The position numbers were made by a program, and so were the translations under genes. A stretch of 23,980 nucleotides of DNA from the NCBI GenBank assembly GCA_964244115.1, contig CAXTHM010000058.1:1-23980 (forward strand). The letters are read 5' to 3'. Source of the stretch: CADCWK01 sp964244115. Lineage in GTDB: Bacteria; Chloroflexota; Chloroflexia; Thermomicrobiales; UBA6265. Numbering within the stretch: the first letter of the stretch is position 1; every line of letters starts with the position of its first letter. Below are positions 1-6,726 of this stretch, in pieces. Below the pieces are notes generated by a model. It made no database searches. It had not been told where the DNA came from and saw only the letters and a program-made list of their open reading frames with translations.

Positions 1-46
1 TCCGCCTCCGTCACCTGCGGGCGACTCCGTCCCGACCGGATGGAGA

Positions 47-64
47 GGGGGAGGCAGCTCCCCC
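47..64 (-). terminator. Hairpin downstream of the M20 amidohydrolase gene
   Basis: A perfect 7-bp stem, GGGGGAG (47-53) against CTCCCCC (58-64), with a GCAG loop, lies about 57 bases past the stop of the minus-strand amidohydrolase gene. On the minus strand it is followed by TCTCCATCC, not a T-run. It could be a weak or Rho-assisted terminator or an mRNA 3' stabiliser. I see no gene in bases 1-121. Confidence 0.35.
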
Positions 65-121
65 GTCAACCGCTATGAGCCGCGCTATAGGGCCCGGAAA
101 CGAGCCGACATCGAACGTGTC

Positions 122-1549
122 TTACGGCTGGCGCGGCATGACATGGGCCGGGATCGGGCATTGGTAAGGTCGGCCGGCGGTCGACGCCTCGAACTCCGCT
201 CGCGCCTTCGCCCGCAGCGCCGGGTCGAGGTAGAAGTCCGACGCCGCGATAGCCATCGCCTTAGCGGCGTGGATCATCCCCTTGTGGCCGATCGAGACAC
301 CCGTCGACGCGGTGATCGCCCAGCTGTGGCCGGGGATCGCCAGCGGCCAGCAGGCCGTCGTCACCTGCGAGGTCGGCGTGATCCAGGAGACGTCCGAGAC
401 GTCCGTAGAACCCGGCAGGACCTTGTCGGCATCCCGGATCGGCCAGACATCACCGGACAGACCGGCATCCAACAGCGACTCGGGCAGGCTCTCCGAGGCG
501 AGGACGCCGCGCCGCAGGCTCTCGGGGAACGCTCCGGCGATCTCCTGGGCGTAGGCGACCTCCTCATCGGTGAACTCCATCGGCCCGAGGTGGTCCAGCG
601 CGGCCATGAGCTGGTCGCTCAGGACGCGGTTGGTCAGCATGTTGTAAGCGCCGGAGACGAAGTTCTCCTCCAGCCGCGTCTCCGTCATCAGCGCCGCCCC
701 CTGCGCCACCTTCCGGATTCGTTCGGTCAACTCCTCGACCTGGTATCGCTCCGGCGCCCGGATGAAGTACCACACCTCCGCGTCGTCCGGCACCACGTTC
801 GGCGCCCCACCCCCGTTCGTGATCACGTAGTGGATCCGGGCCGCGTCGATCACATGCTCCCGCAGGTAGTTCACGCCCACGCTCATCAGCTCGACCGCGT
901 CGAGGGCCGAGCGCCCCGTCTCCGGGTTGGCGGCCGCGTGGGCGGTCCGACCCCGGAACCGGAACTTCATGTTATTGACCGCCAGGCTGCTGCCCGCCCA
1001 GACGCTGTTGCTGGAGTTGGGGTGCCAGGTGATGGCGAGGTCGAGGTCGTCGAACGCCCCCGCCCGTGCCATGAAGACCTTGCCCTCGCACGTCTCCTCG
1101 GCCGGACAGCCGTAGTACCGCACCGTCCCCGGCGTCCCCGTCGCCTGCAGCCACGCCTTCACCACGCTCGCCGCCGCCAGCGCCGCCGTCCCGAGCAGGT
1201 TGTGCCCGCAGCCATGCCCCGGCCCGTCAGGCACGAGCGGGTGCTGGGTCGCTTCCCGCTCCTGCGACAGGTTTGGCAGGGCGTCGTACTCGCCGAGGAA
1301 GCCGATGATCGGCCCGCCGGGGCCGGAGCTCCACTCGGCCATGAAGGCGGTCGGCAAGTCACCGATGTTGCCAGTGATGGTGAAGCCGTCGGCCCGGAGG
1401 TCCTCACGCTGGAGGCGGCAGGCCTGATATTCGGCGAGGGCCACTTCCGGGTGATCCCAGATCGTATTGGCCATCTGGACGAAGCGGCTCTGGCGCTCCT
1501 CCAGCCACTCGGTCACGTCCGCGTGCGTCGTCTCGGTCGTCGCTGTCAC
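122..1549 (-). CDS. M20 family (AbgB-like) metal-dependent amidohydrolase
   Basis: This 475-residue protein matches the M20D aminoacylase/AbgB type, cytoplasmic zinc enzymes that cleave amide bonds such as N-acyl amino acids or p-aminobenzoyl-glutamate. The metal-ligand pattern is visible: GEYDALP (86-92), GHGCGH (111-116, with Cys114 and His116), PAEE (149-152) and the WHP histidine near 176. A lid/dimerisation domain follows (GRTAHAAANPETGRSALDAV), and a late histidine sits in GHKGMIHAAK. It starts at a GTG preceded by AGGAGAGG about 6 bases upstream. It lies 143 bases downstream of a beta-lactamase-fold hydrolase on the same strand and may share its transcript. E. coli AbgB acts with AbgA, and no AbgA is present here, so this is probably a stand-alone amidohydrolase. 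The substrate cannot be read from sequence. Family call is firm; substrate is open. Confidence 0.9.
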   Translation of the reverse strand: MTATTETTHADVTEWLEERQSRFVQMANTIWDHPEVALAEYQACRLQREDLRADGFTITGNIGDLPTAFMAEWSSGPGGPIIGFLGEYDALPNLSQEREATQHPLVPDGPGHGCGHNLLGTAALAAASVVKAWLQATGTPGTVRYYGCPAEETCEGKVFMARAGAFDDLDLAITWHPNSSNSVWAGSSLAVNNMKFRFRGRTAHAAANPETGRSALDAVELMSVGVNYLREHVIDAARIHYVITNGGGAPNVVPDDAEVWYFIRAPERYQVEELTERIRKVAQGAALMTETRLEENFVSGAYNMLTNRVLSDQLMAALDHLGPMEFTDEEVAYAQEIAGAFPESLRRGVLASESLPESLLDAGLSGDVWPIRDADKVLPGSTDVSDVSWITPTSQVTTACWPLAIPGHSWAITASTGVSIGHKGMIHAAKAMAIAASDFYLDPALRAKARAEFEASTAGRPYQCPIPAHVMPRQP

Positions 1550-1645
1550 TCGTCACCTCTCCTGATTCGGATACGGGCTCTCCACGAGCCGCATCTCAAC
1601 GGGGTCAGCATCACCGAGAGCACGTCCCCCCGCAATGGGCAGGCT

Positions 1646-1657
1646 GCCCGATCGGGC
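1646..1657. promoter_or_regulatory. 12-bp perfect palindrome between hydrolase and amidohydrolase genes
   Basis: GCCCGATCGGGC is a perfect dyad in the 143-bp gap between the stop of the beta-lactamase-fold gene and the start of the amidohydrolase gene. It overlaps a wider structure on the minus strand (CCCGC ... GCGGG flanking arms) and sits next to a second inverted repeat, GGGCAGGCTGCCC. It could be an operator for the amidohydrolase gene or a processing/terminator hairpin for the upstream gene. No T-run follows, and nothing identifies a binding protein. Confidence 0.3.
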
Positions 1658-1692
1658 GGGATCGTCTCGTATCGGATGGACGCGACTCGCGA

Positions 1693-2595
1693 TCAGACCG
1701 TGAGGCGCCAGGCGATCCGGCCGTCATCGACCGACCCAGCGACCAGACCTCGGTTGGCAAGACCGGCGATCACGCTCCGGATCGTCGTCCGCAACAACGC
1801 GAGCGCCGGGATGTCGGGTGGGGCCGCCCCGAGACGCCGTAGCACCGCCGCCTCGATCTCGTCAGCGGCGGACGCGGTCTCGATCGCCCTCAGCGTCGCG
1901 ACCTCGACCTCGTCGAGCGCGGCGGCGTTATGGTCGATCAGGGACTGAAACGCGTCGTCGTCCAGGACCGGACCGTGCCCGCTCACGAACCACCGGTGGT
2001 CGAGCGTCCGGGCTCGTCCCAGCGACGACCGGTGATCCGTGACCGAGAAGATGAACGGGACCCGGTACTTGTCGATCGTCTCACGGGGGAAGACGACGTC
2101 GGTCGCGAAGCAGACATCCCCGACGGTGTAGCCGATCTGATCCGGCGAGTGCCCCGGCAGCCGGACGACACCGATGGTGAGATCGCCGATCTCGATCGCG
2201 TCTGTCGTGACGACGTGATCGACCGGTGACGGCGACGCGAGCAGGAACTTGCCCCGCATCGTCAAGGGGGCGGAGGCGCCGTAGAGGATGGCCGGACCGA
2301 GCTCCGGGCAGCGGGCGATCGCCGCTTCGACCGGCGACGCCCAGACCGGGCAACCGGTGCGCCGGACGACCTCGGCGTTGCCGCCGACGTGATCGGCGTG
2401 GGCGTGCGTCGTCAGGATACCGGCCACCGTCCCCCACCCCGCCTCCGCGACCATCCGAACCGCGCGGCGACCACTGTCCCGGTCGATCCCGGTGTCGACC
2501 AACAGCGCCGAACCGTCAGCCAGTCGGATTACCCCGATATTGGCCGCCGCCCGGATCACCGCCGTCCGCTCGTCGATTTCCTGCCAGTCCGCCAT
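1693..2595 (-). CDS. MBL-fold (metallo-beta-lactamase) hydrolase
   Basis: This 300-residue protein has the glyoxalase-II-like metallo-beta-lactamase fold. It shows LLVDTG (31-36), the zinc motif THAHADH (63-69: His64, His66, Asp68, His69), PGHS with His149, FATD with Asp166, and SGHGPV with His207. These are all the ligands expected for a dinuclear metal site. The last ~80 residues look like a small helical domain. The start is the ATG at 2595, chosen because GGGAGGGCGGGG lies directly upstream; the frame stays open further but the extra sequence lies opposite pyrB. The family covers thioesterases, lactonases, glyoxalases and others, so the substrate is unknown. It is transcribed divergently from pyrB and in the same direction as the amidohydrolase gene downstream. 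Confidence 0.85.
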   Translation of the reverse strand: MADWQEIDERTAVIRAAANIGVIRLADGSALLVDTGIDRDSGRRAVRMVAEAGWGTVAGILTTHAHADHVGGNAEVVRRTGCPVWASPVEAAIARCPELGPAILYGASAPLTMRGKFLLASPSPVDHVVTTDAIEIGDLTIGVVRLPGHSPDQIGYTVGDVCFATDVVFPRETIDKYRVPFIFSVTDHRSSLGRARTLDHRWFVSGHGPVLDDDAFQSLIDHNAAALDEVEVATLRAIETASAADEIEAAVLRRLGAAPPDIPALALLRTTIRSVIAGLANRGLVAGSVDDGRIAWRLTV

Positions 2596-2630
2596 CCCCG
2601 CCCTCCCAAAGTCGCCGGACGATGCCCCGC

Positions 2631-2636
2631 TATACT
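2631..2636 (+). promoter_or_regulatory. Candidate -10 element for pyrB
   Basis: TATACT sits 44 bases before the GTG start of pyrB in the 84-bp divergent intergenic region. No good -35 hexamer is visible 17 bases upstream. The same hexamer forms the likely -10 of ebfC. No PyrR-type attenuator or terminator hairpin is seen in this short leader. Confidence 0.4.
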
Positions 2637-2679
2637 GCCGCGACGATCCCGGTACGAGCATGCCAGAAAGGTCCGATCG

Positions 2680-3633
2680 GTGCCGACCCCCGCCGCCAGC
2701 GTCAATCTGAACCGCCAGACCATCCGCCACATCGTCGAGGTCGGCCAGTTCGACCGGCCCTGGATCGAATCGCTGTTCCGGCGGGTCGAGCGGATGCGCC
2801 AACTTCCCCGGGGATCGGACCAGCTCCGGGGCAACATCCTCGCGACGCTGTTCTACGAGCCATCGACCCGGACGCGGCTCAGCTTCGAATCGGCGATGCA
2901 CCGCCTCGGCGGGCAGGTGATCAGTACGGAGAACGCCGGCGAGTTCTCCTCGGCGATCAAGGGCGAGACGGTCGAGGACACGATCCGCATGATCGGCGGC
3001 TACGCCGACGCGATCGTGATCCGTCATCCCGAGCAGGGCGCGGCGGCGCGGGCGGCGGCCGTGGCCGAAGTGCCGATCCTGAACGGCGGCGACGGGCCGG
3101 GCGAGCACCCGACCCAGGCCCTGCTCGACCTCTACACGATCATGTCCGAGCAGGGCCGGATCGACGGCCTCAAGGTCGCCCTCGTCGGCGACCTTCGCTT
3201 CGGCCGCACCGCCCGATCGCTCGCCAGGCTGCTGACCCTGACGACCGGGACGGAGATCATCTACGTCTCCCCACCGGCCGTCCCGATGGGCGATGACGTC
3301 CAGCAGGCCGTCGCGGCGGCCGGTGTCGCCCAGCGCAGCGAGTCGGACCTGAGCGCCGTCCTCCCGACCGTCGATGTCGTCTACCAGACCCGGATCCAGC
3401 GCGAGCGGTTCGCGACCCGGGAGGAATACGAGGCCTCACGCGGCGTCTACGTCCTCGACCGGCAGTCGTACGAGCTCATGAAGCCGACGGCGACCGTCCT
3501 GCACCCGCTGCCACGCGTCGATGAGATCGCGACCGAGGTGGACGCGGACCCGCGATCCGCCTACTTCCGGCAGGCCCGCAACGGCGTCTTCGTCCGGATG
3601 GCCCTGCTGGACCTGCTGCTCGGCCAGGGCTGA
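2680..3633 (+). CDS. pyrB: Aspartate carbamoyltransferase, catalytic subunit
   Basis: The enzyme condenses carbamoyl phosphate and L-aspartate to N-carbamoyl-L-aspartate, the committed step of pyrimidine synthesis, in the cytoplasm. The 317-residue length is normal. It has the carbamoyl-phosphate loop STRTRLSFE (62-70), HPTQALLDLYTI (143-154, a carbamoyl-phosphate/transition-state contact), VGDLRFGRTARSLARLL (169-185) and LHPLPRVDEI (274-283), the aspartate-side loop. I chose the GTG at 2680 because AGAAAGG ends 8 bases upstream and the protein then begins just before the conserved N-terminal helix; the longer open frame runs back into the divergent gene. No pyrC, pyrI, carA or carB follows, as the next gene is convergent 21 bp away. 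It therefore appears to be a single-gene transcript. Confidence 0.96.
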   Translation: MPTPAASVNLNRQTIRHIVEVGQFDRPWIESLFRRVERMRQLPRGSDQLRGNILATLFYEPSTRTRLSFESAMHRLGGQVISTENAGEFSSAIKGETVEDTIRMIGGYADAIVIRHPEQGAAARAAAVAEVPILNGGDGPGEHPTQALLDLYTIMSEQGRIDGLKVALVGDLRFGRTARSLARLLTLTTGTEIIYVSPPAVPMGDDVQQAVAAAGVAQRSESDLSAVLPTVDVVYQTRIQRERFATREEYEASRGVYVLDRQSYELMKPTATVLHPLPRVDEIATEVDADPRSAYFRQARNGVFVRMALLDLLLGQG

Positions 3634-3654
3634 CCAGACGCGACCTGTTCCAGA

Positions 3655-5184
3655 TCAACGCCTCGCCCGGTGGCGCCGCAGGACCGACCCGCCGCCCAGG
3701 GCCATGAGGCCGAGGGCGACGAAGGACAGGACCTTGACCACCCCGAAGAGGTCGGCGAACGCGGCGGCGAAGAAGATCGGTACGAAGGCGACCGAGTTCG
3801 AGATCGTGAAGAAGGTCGCGTAGACCCGGGCACGCATCTGGTCGTCGGACCGCTCCTGCAGGAGCGTCTGCGCGGGCACGATCACGTAGGCATTGCAGAT
3901 CCCCGCCGCGAACAGCAGGGCGCCGGCGAAGATCACTTCGAGCGCGACCGGGTAATCCTCGAAGACCGCCGAGACGATCTCCTCGCTCAGGGCCGCCAGG
4001 AGGATGGTGACGCCAGCGCCGAGCAGCGCCCAGTCGATCAGACGGTCCCGCTCCAGGCGGCTGCTGATCCGGGAGACCGTCAGGACCCCGACGACGACCC
4101 CGATGCCGGCCGGCGCCACGACGTAGCCGATGTCCTCCGGCCGCAACCCGACGACACTGCTGATGAAGTCTGGCCCCAGGGCAGCGACCATGAGAAAGGT
4201 CGTCGCCGCGAGCGTCAGGTAGGTGATCGCCCGGATCAGCATCCGGTCCCGGGCGATGTAGACCAGCCCCTCGCGCATCTCGACCCAGAGCCGGGTGATG
4301 AAGTGGATCCGCTCGTCCGGCAGCGCGAGTGCCCGGCTGGCGGTCGCGTTCTTGGGCAGCGTCAGCACGAGGCCGGCGCAGACCAGGAACAGCGGCACCG
4401 TGAACAGGATCACCTCGTCGACCCCGAACACCTGGACGAGGACGGGACCGAGGGCGGCGAAGCCCAGCACCTGCGCGGCCGTCGCCGTGAGATTGAACAG
4501 GGCGTTGGCGCTGATCAGTTGCGGTCTGGACACGAGGGCGGGGATCGTCGCGCCTTGGGCCGGGGCGAAGAACTGGCCGGCCATCCCGAAGAAGAACGTG
4601 CCGATGTAGTGCCCGATCAGGATCGTCTGGGCGACGCCGCTGGTCGGGATGAAGAGGATGCCGACGACCGTGATCGCCCGGATCACGTTAACGATCGACA
4701 TGATCGTCCGCCGGTTCCAGCGGTCGGCGACGACCCCGGCCAGCGGCCCGAACAGGACGGCCGGCAGCGAGAAGGCGAGGATGACGAGGCTGATCGCCGT
4801 GTTGGCCTGGGCGAGATCGTTCGCGTCCACGACACCCTTGACCCGCAGGAGCAGGGCGAAGTTGACCATGTTGTTGGCTGTCTGCGAGATCGCCTGCGCC
4901 ACCCAGAGCCGCAGGAACGGTCCATTCCGCAGGACCTGGCGGATCGACTCGTTCTGGATCGGCAGCGCCGCCTGCCCCGGCTTGAATGGCTCCCGGTGCA
5001 CGCCGTTGCCAGCAGGGTCCGACCCGAGCGGGGACCTCCGCTCCCCAGGGAGGGGACCCGAGGGCAGTGCGCGGGGACGACCGAGAACGGGCGTCCCGCC
5101 GGGCAGTTGACGCGGACCGCGCGGGGCATCGTGCCGCCGCTGCCGCCCCTTGCCGGACCGGGACCGGTCGCGCTCAGCGGCCAT
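3655..5184 (-). CDS. MFS transporter, EntS/MFS_3-like exporter
   Basis: This 509-residue integral membrane protein has about 12 hydrophobic segments and the MFS loop 2-3 signature PLAGVVADRWNRR. The arrangement (RNGPFLRLWVAQAISQTANN start, FFAPAQGATIPALV, ANALFNLTATAAQVLGFAALGP) is that of the MFS_3 group, which includes enterobactin and multidrug exporters. The substrate is unknown. About 85 Arg/Pro/Gly-rich residues precede the first membrane helix, which is unusual for the family. The ATG at 5184 overlaps the end of the DUF951 gene by 11 bases, which favours translational coupling. A later GTG at 5001 is an alternative that would remove most of the tail, but it lacks a clear ribosome site. 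It is the last gene of the probable ebfC-yedK-DUF951-MFS operon and converges on pyrB. Confidence 0.85.
   Translation of the reverse strand: MAAERDRSRSGKGRQRRHDAPRGPRQLPGGTPVLGRPRALPSGPLPGERRSPLGSDPAGNGVHREPFKPGQAALPIQNESIRQVLRNGPFLRLWVAQAISQTANNMVNFALLLRVKGVVDANDLAQANTAISLVILAFSLPAVLFGPLAGVVADRWNRRTIMSIVNVIRAITVVGILFIPTSGVAQTILIGHYIGTFFFGMAGQFFAPAQGATIPALVSRPQLISANALFNLTATAAQVLGFAALGPVLVQVFGVDEVILFTVPLFLVCAGLVLTLPKNATASRALALPDERIHFITRLWVEMREGLVYIARDRMLIRAITYLTLAATTFLMVAALGPDFISSVVGLRPEDIGYVVAPAGIGVVVGVLTVSRISSRLERDRLIDWALLGAGVTILLAALSEEIVSAVFEDYPVALEVIFAGALLFAAGICNAYVIVPAQTLLQERSDDQMRARVYATFFTISNSVAFVPIFFAAAFADLFGVVKVLSFVALGLMALGGGSVLRRHRARR
5015..5059. repeat. Nested palindrome inside the N-terminal extension of the MFS gene
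   Basis: An outer repeat GGGTCC (5015-5020) / GGACCC (5054-5059) encloses an inner hairpin GAGCGG (5026-5031) / CCGCTC (5038-5043) with a 6-base loop. It is read in frame as low-complexity residues (PSGPLPGERRSPLGSDP) ahead of the first membrane helix. It may be a small dispersed palindromic element, or part of an intergenic leader if the true start lies downstream at 5001. Confidence 0.4.
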
Positions 5185-5506
5185 TCAGCTCATTTTCCGA
5201 GGGGGACGGGGCGAGGTCCTGGTTCGAGCCGCTCTCGTCCTCGAACCCCGCGTCGGCGCTATCGTGGGCGGCGAGGAGTTCACGAGCCGCCTCGTAACCG
5301 GGTCCCCGGCTGACGAACAGGCGGGTCCGGCGCTGGACCTCTCGGCGTGGCAGCAGGACGCGACGGCCGCACCGGTCGCAGGTCAGGCCGATGTCGGCCC
5401 CAAGCCGGACGACCGTCCATTCGAAACCGCCGCACGGGTGTGGCTTGCGCAGCCGGAGCACATCGCCGAGGAAGAGCGCGATCGGCGCGTCCCTGTCCTG
5501 TTCCAT
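5174..5506 (-). CDS. DUF951 family protein with C-terminal extension
   Basis: Residues 12-60 carry the DUF951 pattern: a hydrophobic start (FLGDVLRLRKPHPCGG, 12-27), WTVVRLGADIGLTC (30-43), a CxxC pair (Cys43/Cys46) and LPRRE (52-56). With Cys25 this could form a small metal-binding knuckle or an OB-like fold. The family is usually only about 60-70 residues; here it is 110. The extra C-terminal part (about 62-110) is acidic and probably disordered. No biochemical function is established for the family to my knowledge. The ATG at 5506 has GAGG about 10 bases upstream. The gene overlaps the MFS gene by 11 bases and lies 42 bp downstream of yedK, so it is probably co-transcribed. Confidence 0.8.
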   Translation of the reverse strand: MEQDRDAPIALFLGDVLRLRKPHPCGGFEWTVVRLGADIGLTCDRCGRRVLLPRREVQRRTRLFVSRGPGYEAARELLAAHDSADAGFEDESGSNQDLAPSPSENELNGR

Positions 5507-5548
5507 GCCAGAGGGTCCTCGGTGATCGGGCGGGGAGAGACGAGCAGG

Positions 5549-6253
5549 TCAGACGTCGTCAGCGGCAGTCGGGGAGGTCTCGGGATCGATCCGCTGAATC
5601 AGCGATGGGTCATCGTTTCGGGTGTTGTTGACCGCCTTGCCGACCGGGAAGCATTCCATCCGATCGGCCGGGTACGGCCGGAGCAGTTGCTGGACCTCCG
5701 GCCAGTCGGTGAGGTCGGGATCCAGCCAGGCCGCCTCGTCATCCAGTTCGAGGATGACCGCCATCCGGTGGTGGATCGGCGCGACGAGCTCGTTCGGCTC
5801 CCCTGTCACGATCGTGAACGACCGGACGGGGTCACCGCCCGGGCCGGTCGTCTCGTCCCAGAGGCCGGCGAACCCGAACACCTCCTGGTCCGTGGGCCGC
5901 AGCACGACGGGTTGCTTGCCCTGATCCGTCTGCCGCCACTCATAGAAGCCCGTCGCGGGAACGATGCAGCGGCGGCGGGCGATCAGTGAGCGGAACATCG
6001 GCCGCTCGTTGAGCGTCTCGGCCCGGGCGTTGATCGGCTCGGGTGCCCGACCACCGTCACGGGACTTCCAGCGCGGCAGAAGACCCCAGCGCATCAGGTG
6101 CGCCTCCCGCTCCCCGTCGTCACCGGACAGGACGACGGGCAGCTGCTGGGACGGGGCGGCGTTGAAGGTCGGCTTCAGATCGAGGTTGAGGTCGCGGATC
6201 AGGAACCGCTCCGCGAGATCGTCGACGCGCTCGAGGATGAACCGTCCGCACAT
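5549..6253 (-). CDS. yedK: SRAP domain DNA-protein crosslink protein (YedK/HMCES family)
   Basis: Members covalently trap abasic sites in single-stranded DNA through a thiazolidine formed by Cys2, shielding them at replication forks. All expected active-site residues are present in this 234-residue protein: Cys2 in MCGRF, Asn75 in NARAET, Glu105 in GFYEW, and a histidine at 161 in HHRMAVIL (commonly HDRMP). WGLLPRW (56-62) is the usual DNA-wedge segment. MCGRF must start the mature chain because Cys2 is catalytic after Met removal, so the ATG at 6253 is secure. It lies 58 bp after ebfC and 42 bp before the DUF951 gene on one strand. No LexA-type operator was identified. Confidence 0.95.
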   Translation of the reverse strand: MCGRFILERVDDLAERFLIRDLNLDLKPTFNAAPSQQLPVVLSGDDGEREAHLMRWGLLPRWKSRDGGRAPEPINARAETLNERPMFRSLIARRRCIVPATGFYEWRQTDQGKQPVVLRPTDQEVFGFAGLWDETTGPGGDPVRSFTIVTGEPNELVAPIHHRMAVILELDDEAAWLDPDLTDWPEVQQLLRPYPADRMECFPVGKAVNNTRNDDPSLIQRIDPETSPTAADDV

Positions 6254-6311
6254 GGCGACCCCCCACTGAGTCGCCGCGGTCGGGCTCGACTCCGGCGAAA
6301 TAGCGACCGCG

Positions 6312-6620
6312 CTAGAAGCTCAGACCCGGGATGTTGAGCCCACCGGTCAGGACCGCCATCTTCTGCTCGGCGACGCGGCCGGCCTCGTCCATGGCGGAGG
6401 TGATCGCCGCGGCGACCATCTCCTCGAGCAGCTCGACCTCTTCGGGGTCGACGGCGGCCGGGTCGATCTTGATGCCGCGGAACTCCTTGGACCCGCTCAC
6501 GGTCGCGACCACGGCCCCACCGCCAGCAGTGCCCTGGACCTCGAGTTCGGCCAGTTCTTCCTGAATCTTCTGCAGGCGGTTCTGCATCTGCTGGATGGCG
6601 CGCATGTTCGGCTGGCCCAT
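6312..6620 (-). CDS. ebfC: YbaB/EbfC family nucleoid-associated protein
   Basis: This 102-residue DNA-binding protein has the family layout: an N-terminal coiled-coil helix (MRAIQQMQNRLQKIQEELAE), a beta region containing VQGTAGGGAVVATVSG, the conserved ID-P-segment (IKIDPAAVDPEEVELLEEMV) and a C-terminal helix with the usual short GLNIPGL ending. It acts as a dimer on DNA and affects gene expression and nucleoid structure. In many bacteria it lies between dnaX and recR. Here neither is present, and the gene heads an operon with yedK, so the repair link is kept through a different partner. The ATG at 6620 is preceded by GAGGACATCACCC. A good extended -10 lies 68 bases upstream. Confidence 0.95.
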   Translation of the reverse strand: MGQPNMRAIQQMQNRLQKIQEELAELEVQGTAGGGAVVATVSGSKEFRGIKIDPAAVDPEEVELLEEMVAAAITSAMDEAGRVAEQKMAVLTGGLNIPGLSF

Positions 6621-6687
6621 GGGTGATGTCCTCGTGTTCGCGTCGTGACGCTCGAACGGCCGTCATCGCGACGGCACTGATGGGACG

Positions 6688-6696
6688 AGTATACCA
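6688..6696 (-). promoter_or_regulatory. Extended -10 promoter of ebfC
   Basis: On the minus strand TGGTATACT gives an extended -10 (TG-N-TATACT) 68 bases before the ebfC ATG, between recN and ebfC. No strong -35 is visible, as expected for an extended -10 promoter. It would drive ebfC, yedK, the DUF951 gene and the MFS gene independently of recN. Confidence 0.55.
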
Positions 6697-6726
6697 ACTG
6701 GCGCCGGTGCGACCGGCTGAAATGCG

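Noticed and set aside
143..1948. Long plus-strand open frame opposite the amidohydrolase gene
   Set aside because: Arg-rich, no family resemblance; it is the antisense shadow of a clearly recognisable M20 enzyme in high-GC DNA.
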